In this document: positions 22,129-39,400 of the stretch, piece by piece
Layout: every line of letters starts with the position of its first letter
How positions within the stretch are numbered: position 1 is the stretch's first letter
DNA from: Lumbricus terrestris
Taxonomy: Eukaryota; Annelida; Clitellata; Crassiclitellata; Lumbricidae
Reading direction: 5' to 3'
Assembly (NCBI GenBank): GCA_949752735.1
Contig: OX457037.1
Span: 16,515,017 to 16,579,016 of the forward strand
Length of the DNA stretch: 64,000 bases
Translations under genes and position numbers: made by a program
The notes under the pieces: model-generated
What the model was told of the DNA's origin: nothing
The model's input: only the letters and a program-made list of their open reading frames with translations
Databases searched by the model: none

Positions 22129-23540
22129 TCATTTGTCTGCAGCAATTCTCTGCTTGTTCCAGTCATATGCTGCCAGATGAAATTTTCCCTTGTCCACGGT
22201 TTCTTCCCACGCCTTGCTGGCAGCCTTCATCTGCTCAGTCTTTGCCTTCCTCAGCTGAACCTTCGTCATCTTCTTCCTTGGTATAGGATTTGCAGGCAGA
22301 TATTCTCGAAGGAAGGCATGCCAACCGGATAGGAGTCTTGGTCGCAGTCCTTCGTCTGAAGACAGATAGGGATAACAGAGTTAGCATATAAAACACTGAA
22401 CATTATCCAACAGCAGTAGTTAAAATGCATCCATTTTGCTTAATTATTCGATTGCCTTTCTAACTTCACCAAGACCTGCTATTGACCAACGTTAATCTTA
22501 AGAGTCAGAGCTCTCTCAGTTGCTATAATCTAAATCTTGAAATTGTCTGTGTGTTTATATTCGTTTGTTTCTCTATGGATTGTGTAATTAATGTATCATA
22601 CAATTTTGTTTTCAGTAGCTTATTCACTGTAGCCTGTCTATGTTCTAGCTATTAAAAGAACCAGCTTTGGCTTTGCGTACCATCGATTATTAGTTACTCA
22701 TCAAATTTGTAACAGGTCAGACAAAAACTGAATCTGAAGCGTGTGTATTTAGCTGCTAGGAGAAGAATTTGAAAGTCAAGGAGAAATAACGAGTTTTGAG
22801 TTGCTTTTTGGAAGTGAATTTGAGGTACAGAGAGCAGTTGATTTCATTCTCTGCGTGGCAGATCCTAAGGCATGGAGTGCTTGCGAGCCCAAGACTGTTC
22901 TGTATCATGGCTCAGGTAAAGGACCCATAGTACTAATTAATATCGCAGACAACGAGTATAGGAATGTAAAGAGTTAATTAGCCGTAATTGAAATAAGGGA
23001 TGTATCATGTATGCTGGTGCCGAGGATATTGTAGGTCAGCTAGACCAACTTAATTAAACGCAGCAACGCTGATGTCACTGCTCAATTAATTAAATTCATT
23101 CATTGGGGTATTTATATAGCGCCTAAAGTTTTAATCAATATAAAAAATGTACAGAGCGCCTATCGCAGCATAGACTTCAGAGGCGCCTTCAGCACAGAAG
23201 CTCGGAGGGGGAGAAACATCTTGAGAGAGCGAGAGGATGTGGTGAAGAGCCCAGACATGAGCCTATAGCCCGTAGAAGACTGGGGGCCATTCCACGTGCA
23301 AGGACCTATCACAGCAAATGCTCGGCTGAGTGCCAAGGCACACTGAAGACGATCGAGGGACAGAACTTCACAGAAGTCAAAATGGTCGGTAGAGCGCAAG
23401 GGGCGAAAGGAGGTCGCTGAGAGACGCTCACGCAGATTATGTATGAATGCCGTCCGGATTAGACACTACCGTATGGGCTTACCCGAGGCGCCTTCACCCT
23501 CCTGACTTTCATCTTCGATTGCTTCATCTCTGTCTGCCAT
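22129..23540 (-). CDS. Two-exon small protein, 94 aa, HMG-box-like, not recognised
   Basis: Exon 1 is 23483-23540 and exon 2 is 22129-22355 (minus strand), joined across a GTAAGC...TTCAG intron to give 285 nt including the stop. The start is in good context (AACATGG). The N-terminus is acidic (MADRDEAIEDESQEGEG). Exon 2 is basic and helical, with LLSGWHAFLREYLPANP near residues 27-43, then PRKKMTKVQLRKAK and ASKAWEETVDKGKFHLAAY, ending RIAADK. The pattern 'W.AFL...' plus a second Trp about 37 residues later and 'K.KF...AY' recalls an HMG-box, which would suggest nucleic-acid binding, but the match is loose and I do not recognise the protein. An AATAAA lies 93 nt after the stop. The intron contains a dispersed repeat. 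Splice sites, start, stop and poly(A) signal agree, which supports a real gene. Function unknown. Confidence 0.65.
23100..23440 (-). repeat. LINE-3'-end-like dispersed repeat in an intron
   Basis: Begins TATTTATATAGCGCC like the repeat at 59594-60010, and the minus-strand frame contains GPCTWNGPQSS and SRSLKMFLPLR, a degenerate match to the LINE C-terminal 'P..WN.LP...F...L' pattern. It lies within the intron of the 94-aa gene. Confidence 0.5.
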
Positions 23541-25106
23541 GTTCTTATTAACAAATAGCAAATTTTTTACGCCCTTACGATTTTAACGGCCGCGTTCGAC
23601 TCTGTCAAGTTATGACGTCGATGACGATCAAAGATCTAAATGTACAGAAGACTGGAAATTATTATTATTACCGGCGTTATTATAATAACTCATTTTTAAC
23701 GCGCCTAAACAAAGTCTTGAGCGAATCCTATACTCATAATATAGATCTTAAACAAATAAGTCTTCAGCTGTTCTTGAAGAGTGATAAAAATATGATTTAC
23801 TAATAAAATCCGGAAGTTTATTCCATTCAGTCAGGCCAGCTATAAGTGCAAATGCAAGCATGATTGCCAAATTTTCTGGCTGAACTTTTGACCACTTCAA
23901 TCGTCACCTTAACAACTCATTCAGGCTTAAGATGAAGATTGTAGTCCTCGTCTGCCATGGATTGGAGGGATGAACAAAACCATGGTGTTACAAGTGAGGG
24001 AGATGAATTATTAGTGTGGACTCGGTAGCCTAGCTACTCTGACCTCAGAAGACAGATTTAGAAAGTTATTCGTTCCTATAATATAATGGAAGCCAGTTCA
24101 GTTCACGGGATGGTGTTGGAACTCATGGAAGTGATGTGGTCACGAGGAATCAAGTTTTGATAAGCTTTGCAGCATAATGGAGAACAGTACTTGTATAAGG
24201 GTCAATGCAGTATACGTGAGGCCATAAATGAATGAGCTGCAATAGCCTGTAGGCCTAATCAATTTTAGAGATGACAAACTCGATCAACCCTGCAGGCCTA
24301 CAATTAGGCCTAAGTGTGCAAATCATCTTTCATTAACACTTTTCTTGACCTGTCGTAGACCTATAGTCTATGTCTGAGATGTAGCCTAGTCTACGAAACA
24401 GGATTTATAGTTATGGAGTATAATCTTTCATAGGAAATTTACATATAACATTAACCTAAGCCTATTTCGTTTATTAATAACAATATTAACATCTCAGTTT
24501 ATATTTGCTACTGCAGCGATAGACTATAGTCGATACATGGCGTTGGTCAGGGCTTAAAGTGTGGCTGGACGGTCATGGACGGCGTCCATGCACTTCTTTT
24601 CAAACCTCAATGTCGTCCTAGCTGCCACTTACATCGCCAGCTAGCACAGACTGGAAAGTTAAGGAGAGTCTAGGCACTTCTTGTTTACGCTGGACGCCGT
24701 TGATTATAATATTAATTACGGTACGTACTTTGTCCTTAGATCGCATATAATTTTTATAAGTATGGCTGCAATCGCTGCATATCTATAGCGAGTCCTTTTT
24801 GGCCTATGTGTTTAACGTGCAGATGCTGTATAGGACCTACACGTACTGCCCTACAGGCTACATGTATGTATTTTGGCGGAGTCCCCCTCCCGTGATTGAT
24901 CCCTCTTTCGCGGGAGTCCCTCCCTCCTTTGGCAGTAGATCCCCGTGACCAAGACCTCCGGGCTGGACTTTGTCCCTCCTCTTTTGGCGGAGTTTCCCGA
25001 ACTCGCCCCCCACAGGTATTAGGCCTACAACAAGTCATTCTGCGCAGACGAGATAACTTCAGTTCAGACCGGATCAGATCCGAGGAGAGTTCCGACGATA
25101 TAAAGG
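23541..25106. other. Upstream/intergenic stretch, no gene recognised
   Basis: The first hundred bases are CpG-containing and presumably include the promoter of the 94-aa gene. The rest has TAGGCCTA words (about 24240-24380). 24880-25010 is C/T-rich with three repeats of a GGCGGAGT/GCGGGAGT-TCCC-like phrase. Reading frames there reflect composition. No gene. Confidence 0.45.
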
Positions 25107-25110
25107 TAGG

Positions 25111-26042
25111 GGGGTCATTGCATAATTACGTAACGCCGAAAATGACCGTTTTGGACCCACCCACCCACCCTGTAACGCTTCGTAACGCTTCCCTTGACCC
25201 ACCCACCCCAGCGTTACGTAACGCTATTTGTACGAAAAATCATGAAGTTTTAGGCCTACCAAGCCAATGCGAAATCGTATTTATAATTCAGATTTTCATA
25301 GCGAATTTAATATAGTATGTGAATTATAATTGCACAGTAGACTATAGTCTTAAAATATAGCCTACAGAATGCTTTATTTATATAAATGACAGTCATGCTT
25401 GAACTACAATTATCTTAAATTTTACCTCAAGAATAAAATTTTGCGCACTGCTGAAAAGTTTCACGGACTAAATTGCTCATTAGCAATTAATCAAAATTAA
25501 AATGAACTAATTTTTTGCTTAGTCTGGGTACATTGAAAATATTGTTAATAGAAATAGGCTACTGCTGAGTTCTGTTGAGCATCAGTTTTAAATGTTTGAG
25601 ATTCGTGTCTTTGCACAAAGTAAAATATGCTTCAAAGTGGTTCTGTGATGCCAGGAATCCAAGGGGAATTAGGCCTACCTCGTTTTACCGTTGGTAAAAC
25701 TATCACAGATCAAAACAATTCGAATAGCGGTTTCCGGTTTGGACAAACGAAAGAACAGAAAATTTTATAGCTAACTTGGCATGTAAATGGTGTCTGCTGA
25801 CGAATTCTCTTTAGATATAATAGACCAACTTTGGTTACGTTTTAAATCAATGCCACGAAGTTTAAACTTCGAACACATCATGTCTGAAGTGTCATTCGAT
25901 GGTAATTTAATATTCATTAATATTTTTTGTCAAGGCGTTACGTAACGTTCAGCTTCCCCCACCCACGTAACGTTTCGTAACGCTTTCAACGACCCCACCC
26001 ACCCACCCACCCTCGAGCGTTACGTAATTATGCAATGACCCC
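25111..26042. mobile_element. TIR element with TTACGTAACG subterminal motifs, 4-bp TSD
   Basis: Perfect inverted ends GGGGTCATTGCATAATTACG, continuing TAACGC, are flanked by TAGG (25107-25110 and 26043-26046). Inside each end there are further GTAACGCTTCGTAACGCTT-like and ACCCACCCACCC blocks in the same order, so the terminal structure is compound (about 115 bp each). The interior of about 650 bp is AT-rich without a coding frame. The superfamily cannot be assigned from a 4-bp duplication alone. Confidence 0.85.
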
Positions 26043-26490
26043 TAGGCGCACATACAGCCGAGCTTCTCCCACCCCCCCTTACAAAAGTTAATTGTTAGAC
26101 CTGAACAAAGTTTAATTACAATGTAATCATATGCCATTTGGACCATGGGATGGTTATAAATAGGCAAATGTGAACGTCAGCTAGAATTTTTTGCGTACAT
26201 AAAATTTGTCAAGATCCCTCCCTGCAGAACATGATATAGACAGACGGCAATAGTACATGAAGAGCTTGTTCAACGTACATGTAGAGTGGAGGCCCAAACT
26301 TATGCTAAAAACAGAGCTGATCCTTACTGCCTCTCAAATTCAACAAAACAGCAAGACAAACAAGGATAAATGTGAAATGGTGCCGTTTTGCAGCAAGGTT
26401 TTATTTCAACAAAATCCTATCAGTTTTTCACGTTGGTATTCAACTTAAATCTGTGCCTAAACAAAAGCAACATTTCACTTCAAAGACTTT

Positions 26491-26496
26491 TTTATT
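26491..26496 (-). promoter_or_regulatory. RPL17: RPL17 polyadenylation signal
   Basis: AATAAA on the minus strand, 42 nt after the RPL17 stop codon. Confidence 0.8.
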
Positions 26497-26538
26497 AAAC
26501 TCTCAAAAACAGTTAACTGAATGGGTCAGTTAGTTATT

Positions 26539-31972
<5,434 letters not shown>

Positions 31973-33428
31973 TTTCTACAAAACAAAAATTGCAATAATT
32001 CAGAGCACATGGTCATAAGACACATCAACTTTGCTTTATAAAATGGTAAATTAGCAAACAAATGAAAAATCAGATACGTATTATATTCTACCCACGCTGG
32101 CCATTTTTCAAAATGGCCGGCGTGCACTATTTACAACTTTTCTTAATTGAGTGACATCGGCATTCTTGAACCTTATATTGATAGAACGTATAAAGTATAT
32201 CATTTTTGACACCTTAAAAATATCTGCGTGGGCAATATACGATTTTACCATCCTATAAAAATAAACCAATCAACCGAGCTAGGCTGCCACATGGCATCTT
32301 ACACGCGTTAGCAAAATCTGCCTATTCTGCAATCACCTCAGTACTTAGAAAAGACAAAAATACGCAAATTACTTTGAATATATTCTGTGCTTATTTTATT
32401 GGACCAATACAGGTTGTAAGGATCTTAAAATGTAGCTTTAGACTCACTGTTGGTTAAAATGGCACCTACGTTCCGTAGAGCTTACGCGGAAAAGGATGAA
32501 CATAGATTACAAATAAACCAAGACAAAACAGGAAGCGGTTACAGAAGATCGTTTATTTAGCTCAATAATTGTGTGGGCAAAAATTAGCAATTTTCGACGA
32601 CAATTTCTTTTGTATATAATAGACAAATGATACTCTAAAACTTACGATTACTCTGGAACTCTGGGCAATTTTCGTAATCGTGATTTGTGACCTTCAAATT
32701 TATTGTCACAGCGCCACTTATTTCCGAGCTTATTCACGAGGGCAAAATCTGCGGATTAAATTTAATCATCATCATCGTACTTCATTGATCATCGTAAACA
32801 TGTATATGTATACATACAGTATAGCACAAACAAACAGTAGTTGAAAATGTCACATGCATTGATGTCAAAGGGGTAAGCCCAAAGGAACGTAAGGTTCCGC
32901 TAACAGGGTCGCCCTAATTACATGAAGAATCACTCAATAAATCATTAACTTTCTGCATAACAGTATATGTTTATAGACAGTTGTATATGATCAAGGTGTA
33001 ACACATTCTATTCTATTTTACAAGTCTATCGAAGTACATTGAATGTAAGCGATGCAACTCAAACAAGTGGGGGAAAACAAAAAACAAAACAAACAAACAA
33101 ACTACACTAAACTAAACTTTAAAAAAACTAAAAACACAGCAGTAATAGTAATAGAACACAACAGTGGATTAAATTTAACAGACATAATATTATTTATTTT
33201 AGTGAGCGAGCAACAGAAAACATCTTCCCAAATGAAGTCTCGAAGTTCGGAGGATGCCAAACGTCATGTTTTCCAATAATAGCCGGTTGATTGGAGGCTA
33301 TTCTGTAAATTTCGGTTCCTCGCAACGACCGGTTCCTCGGCTATATCTCTGATCGTGCTCTATGAAAATGTTGATGTGAATGCGCCATCTGTTGACGATC
33401 GCGTCGCTTCACAACAGCAGTAAACAAG
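31973..33428. promoter_or_regulatory. Divergent RPL17/IFT52 intergenic region
   Basis: Separates the two start codons (RPL17 left, IFT52 right). Part of it must contain the RPL17 non-coding first exon and first intron (see the TOP-like tract at 32495-32481). The last 150 bp before IFT52 are CpG-richer (ggttcctcgcaacgaccggt..., gacgatcgcgtcg) and end ACAAGATGGCGCC, a common animal TSS-proximal context. A hairpin of GGCCATTTTtcAAAATGGCC lies at about 32099-32118. No other gene. Confidence 0.5.
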
Positions 33429-36400
33429 ATGGCGCCTGGAGTTCAGGTTTCTTACATGGTCCACGTTTCAATGCTATGTAACTTTGTACATTTAGATCAC
33501 ATCAAATTGTTTCTGATAGACTTTTATCGCATAATTTATTGGTTGTAGCGTCTTAAAATTTGGCGTGCATTCACTCAGTTGAAAGCCTTCATCATAGACC
33601 TTTTCTGACTAGTATATTGGTTGTCATGTTGAGAAATTCCTTTCCGTTCCTTACGAGTTAATCGTGTTTTTATTTGGCCATCTCTTTTACTTGAGCGTGG
33701 TTGAAATAAATTTTAAATTAATAGAAATGACAGAGTTGCAGTTCGGAAGCTCTTGTTATTGTTACACTGACACGCATTTATTTAAGCGACTTATTTGGTG
33801 TTCTGTAATCGTAATCTCGAGCTTCTTCAATGCCAAAAGCGGAGCATAAAGTAATGCAACAGTCACAACTTACAGATTTTAACGATTTAAACATTTTTAA
33901 TGGCTCACTACAGCTTATTTTGATTAAATAAGCGTATGATAACTGCAAAATGAACACTGGCTGTTTATCTTTTAATAATTATTGTATTGATATTATTTCT
34001 AGTTACAGTAGTAGTATTTATTTAATAATTTTTTTGTCTTATTGGTAATCCTGTTTTGATTTTCCTCAACCACAAGGTCTATAGATTGTTGGTCAGTAAA
34101 AGAACATTTATATTGATTTTTGGATTTAGAATTTTGTGCTATTTTAAAACATTTGACATTGAATGGATATAGAAATGATGTTCGTTTGTTTATTATAACA
34201 TGCCTGTACACCAAAATGCGGATAGCAATTGGTCCATTAAAGAATATTCTTATCTTATCTTATAATGCCGAGGCACCTTGTTCATTCATATAACTAGCGG
34301 TTTTTGACTAATCGGTGAAAATAAATTTAATAATTAAAATTAATTAACGATTGATTGCTTGATCCTTGACAAATCCAGCCATACTTTTATGGTATTTTAA
34401 AATCTTATAGTTATGTACTGATCCTGATGACATTATTGAATCTGGTATATTTTTTAGCGCACCGATGCAAAGAGTAACATTGTAGTTTTTAATGTGGCCA
34501 AGAAAGAGACATTTACACCGAACAATGGATTTAAAACACTCAATAGGAAACTCAAGACGACATGGAATGTTACAGTGTAAGTGTTCGAATTTGTTTGTCA
34601 TAGATTGATGTATTGTGTTTTATGATTTTATGTTGCTAGCACTGTTGTAATGTAATGTAATGTAATGAAGACAATTTATATAGCATCGTCAGTAGCAAGC
34701 TACTTCAAGAATGCTTTACACACAAATGTCATAATATAAAATTGTCAAAGTTCGGCGTGAATGCAAACGACTCAAAGCAGGTGCAACTGTTATAGAATTG
34801 TTCACAATGACTTAAAGTTGAAATTTTGTGGTCAGTTGATTTTGTGGACTTGGAAGTGACTGGGGTTTGCTGGGCACAGGAGGGTGCTTCGATAAGACAA
34901 TGCTTCTGGGGTTAAGGCCAAAATAGGATAGTAGCGCAGTGTACCATGCATTGCAATACAATTGTAGTTTGATAATAAAAAAAGTCCAGAAGTGGATATT
35001 GGGCAACCATTAATAACCATACTGGAGGAGATCAGTTTTCAGTTGTCGAGCAAAAGACTATTTAGGAAGTTGTGAAGATGAGGAGATTGCAAGTTCCAGA
35101 TGGTGGGACCACAATTGTGAATGATTGTCGGCCAGAGACGAGATAATTACCATGAAAATCATCCTTTCAAGCAGATACTTGTCGAAAAGTGGAGTGACCT
35201 TTTACACAGTTTAAGGTGTGACCATGGAAAATAAGTAGGATGGCAAATAATCTGTGCATGCTCTGTGTGTGAAGAGTGCCAACTTGAGATAGATATTCTC
35301 ACAGACAGGAAGCTAGTGTATGAAACTGGATAGGTGTGGTATGATCTCGGTAAGAGAGTCTAAAATAAAAATTTTTTTTCCAGAAACAAGGATGTCATCA
35401 CGAGCGATCGATTGTCTGGGGTTCGAGTCTTGGTCATCGCTGGATCCCAGGAAAAGTTCACGATGCCCGAGGTAAAAGATATTCTGGCTATGGTTGCAAC
35501 TTAATTTTTTTTATTATTTATTAGTTGATTTGTTTATTCGGATGCATCATTTGATTGCATGAATATGGTACATATATTTACTGTAAATTTATTGTTATAT
35601 ATTTACTATAAATTGTGATATTGGTCATTAATTTTTAATTTTAGCTGATCTATCTTTTTGTTTTTACCATTTTTACATGGTACTAACTTGATTAACGATG
35701 TTTTTGTTATGTATTTTTCCGCTGTAAATATTTGTTGGTTATATAAAACAACAAAATAAATAAGAAACTCAGCTCTGATGCGATTAATTTTGTTTTTTCC
35801 AGTTCGATGCAATTAAGAAGTTCATCGACGATGGTGGAAGCGTCTTTGTTTTGATGGGCGAAGGAGGTGACACGAAGTTCCAGACTAACATCAATACTCT
35901 GCTCGAACAGTATGGCATACGAATCAATAATGGTGAGCTAGCTTTACCATCTGAGTTTAGAAAGCATTTTAATATACAGAGGTGTAACTGATTAAAGGCC
36001 AATTATTTATTAATGTAAGTACTATTGTGGGCACGGTGGTTTAGTGGGTATGTTCGTTGCCTTGTGGCCGGAGGGTTGCAGGTTCAAATTCTCCTCAAGC
36101 TGCTTCCTAGGAACCTTGGGCAAGTCCTTCACTCACAATTGCTCAATTGATCTATTTTTTTCGATAGAGGATCACTAAAATGCTTTTATATTAGGGAGTT
36201 GTGTGTCTTGGTCACATCCTTTCCTGATGTTATATTGCTTTGCTCCTGCTGCACGTGATGACCTTGTTACCTTAGTCAGAACTTCTAAAAACATTTGCTA
36301 TATGGTTGGTTCAAACTTTCTGGAGTAGGTTGGCAAGCATCTTACAACAGGAGTTCCTTGATCTTTCTTTACCTCTATTATGTAAGTGCTTGAAACACAT

Positions 36401-39400
36401 TCTTTATTCTGGTTTACTACAGTTTAGTCAGATGCGCCCAATATGTCTCTCTCTATCAAAAAATATGTTTCCGATAACAATGTTAAGTTGACTGAAGTTT
36501 AGCTTAATTATTTTGTGGAAAGTTAAATTATGAACTTGGGAAACAGGTTTCCTGCTGTTAGTTCTTGTGGATGAAGTTTTACAGAATGATGACTTGTACA
36601 GCAACTGAAGAAGCTTTGAAGCAATCGGTGTGAACTTTTTTGTTTCAGATGTTGTTGTGAGATCACACTTCTACAAGTACTTTCACCCGAAAGAGGCTCT
36701 CATCTCAAATGGAGTTCTAAACAGGTTCGACTTCAACTGGCTTTCATAAATAAATTTGTCTCTGATTGGCTGTATTTGATACATCACTCTGATCAGATGC
36801 TGTACATAGGTGAGTCTCTGATTGTATGCTAAGGATTAATGAGTCTCTCATTGATTGTTTATAGATGGGTTGATCTCACTTACTTTAAAAAATTATTTTT
36901 CTATTCAGTTGGACTCGTGAAAACTTCTACAGCTGTTGAAGCTGTTCTGCTTGACTGCTGTGTGTATGCTTCAGCTTTACATGAGATCCCCTAAACTTTT
37001 GGTTGTGTAGAAATATGTGTTTTTAAGATCCATGAGTGGAACGTGTTCAGAACATGCTGAGCACCAGTGAGTAGTAAGTGAGCATTTGCAAATTGACTGG
37101 TTCCTTAGCTTTGTTAGGTTCTGTAGAAATCTGTAGATAACAATTATGATTTACATGAAATATTGATTGTATATTTTTAGTATGTTTATCTGGATATTGA
37201 AAGCAGTCATGATAAGGAAAGTGTCTGGCTGTTTGATTCTGAGTGATGTCTGTTTGTTGTTTGATTCTGCAGGGCTATCAGTCAGGCTGCAGGAAAGTCA
37301 TTTGGTCAGTTTGATGATGACAAGAACCATTCCCAGTAAGTAGCTGGGTTTTGTGAATATGACTTTTTTGTTCCTGCAGTGAGGTAGATTTTTGCATGAG
37401 GAACTTCTCATCAAATAAAATGGACGAGTATTAAATTTGGTGCGTACAACTGCTTGATTGTTGCTAATCTTTACTATAAAATTTTTTTTTTGCTTGTTAT
37501 ATAGAATCTGTTTACTGGTATGTCTGCCTCTGTAACTATAGTTCTATAGCTGTTTGCAATAAACGAAATGAATATTTGTAGACCTTTGCCTGCCTTTGTC
37601 ATTATCTGCCTTGACTTTGACCTGTCTCTTTAACTGTCTGTCTAGGTGCAGCACTGTTGTACCAACAGTGTTCTGTTCCTACTGTGTTCAATACAATCTG
37701 GCACTCCTAGCTCTCACATATCCCTCTCACTAAACCAACCAACTGTTGATATTTAAAAACTAGAATAAAGAATTGCTTCAATGATAAGAAACACTTAAAA
37801 TCCCACAAGCATAAGTCTGTGGTAACATATTTCAGCAGGTAAGAAATTATAGGTTTCAATTTGTACATACATGTTTGAAGCTGCCATATCATCAACTAGT
37901 AGGGTAATTTAAGAACAACTGCAAAGAAACATTTGTTTACTTACCATAGACTCTAATATCTGTGTCATTTCTTCAACAGGGTTCATGACAGGTAGTAATG
38001 ACATTTATGAGTGCAGTTAAATATGATTTGCACTCTAGCGTAGTCGTCTGTACAAATCATTGAGTGTTTTTCATCTGTTTGTTTATTTCAGTAGTAATTT
38101 CAGTCAGAGCTGATGATGTCTTTCTTAATTTCTATCCTGCCGTGAAAAATCAGTTGAATTTTTAATATTCTTTGGTTAGACTTCTTAATGAGTTTTATTT
38201 TGATCCACACAGAATTTCAATCCTAGTTTTCTCTTCTTTCTGTTAGTTTCTTTCGTGTGAAGTTTCAGTGTCGTATGAAGGGTTTCAGAATGTTATGAAA
38301 TTTTTGATTTTATTTTTCCTATTCAGTATCACTTTATTCTCATATATTTCATTGCCATCTTGTTTTGTTTTCAAGAATTTTACATTCAGTTGCTTCTGTG
38401 TCTCTAGATTGCCATTCTGATATGAACTTTGCTTTCTTGTTCTGCGTTTGTTCATGAATGTATTTTTACTCAATTTAGTATTCTCAGAAGAGTGGTAGAA
38501 ACACAACATATTTATTGTGTGAAACTGTATTTTAATTAAAATTATCTGTGAACAAATGCACAGATTTCTTATTCTTATTTTCTGCACTTTATGTAATCAC
38601 TAGATTCACTACATCATATATAATTGTGTGATCATTGTCATATGCTTCTGGTAGCGAGTTCCTTCTTATAATTTGTGTCTGCACATCTCTTGACTTCTTG
38701 CTATTTAAAGTACTTGCATTAGTAGTGGTAGTAGTTTCAGTTAATGACTCTGTAACAAAGATTGATAACAAAAATTGTTTGCATCGCCCTCCTTTATACA
38801 GGTTTGGGACTGGCACTGTAAGAGAACAAACAGTTAAATACTTGCATTTGTACACAAGCAAATATGTAAAGTTATCTAGGCTACATGACTGCCAAATACT
38901 CCTGCTGTCCATGACTTTGCACTTAAAATGCCAACTGCGTGCATAAATTGTGATTATAGTTACGGTTCAAATGGCGGCATTGCAATCGAGGAATTCTATC
39001 AACAGGGCATATTATTTTCCAGTGTTTGTTTCGCTTGACCTGGACATACTTGTCCAACCAGCTGTTGAATAGTTGGACCAGCAAAGCATAAGTGAAGAGT
39101 GCCTTATCTTGTGTAATCAATGATATTTTATGTGCTGTGCGTGACTTGTTGAAGGACTTATGAGCTCTAATTTTTTTAGTTTTACCATTTTGCCATCAGT
39201 GACTCTACTTATGCTAATGCTGATCCAGGTAATGTTTAGTGAAAAACCTGTTTATTGAAAAACCTGTTTATTGAATGCTTCTATCATTAGCAATCCCCAG
39301 TGGCATATGGTCATGTTCGGAGTTGAAAGGTCTCTTGGCAGAAGCACAAGGGAAGGCCGGAATAAATCAACTGGAAAGGCTTTAAACTCTTGTAAGCTCT

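Noticed and set aside
24896..25315. 139-codon frame and opposite 94-codon frame
   Set aside because: It spans C-rich repeats and the left end of the TIR element at 25111. No domain, no splice support.
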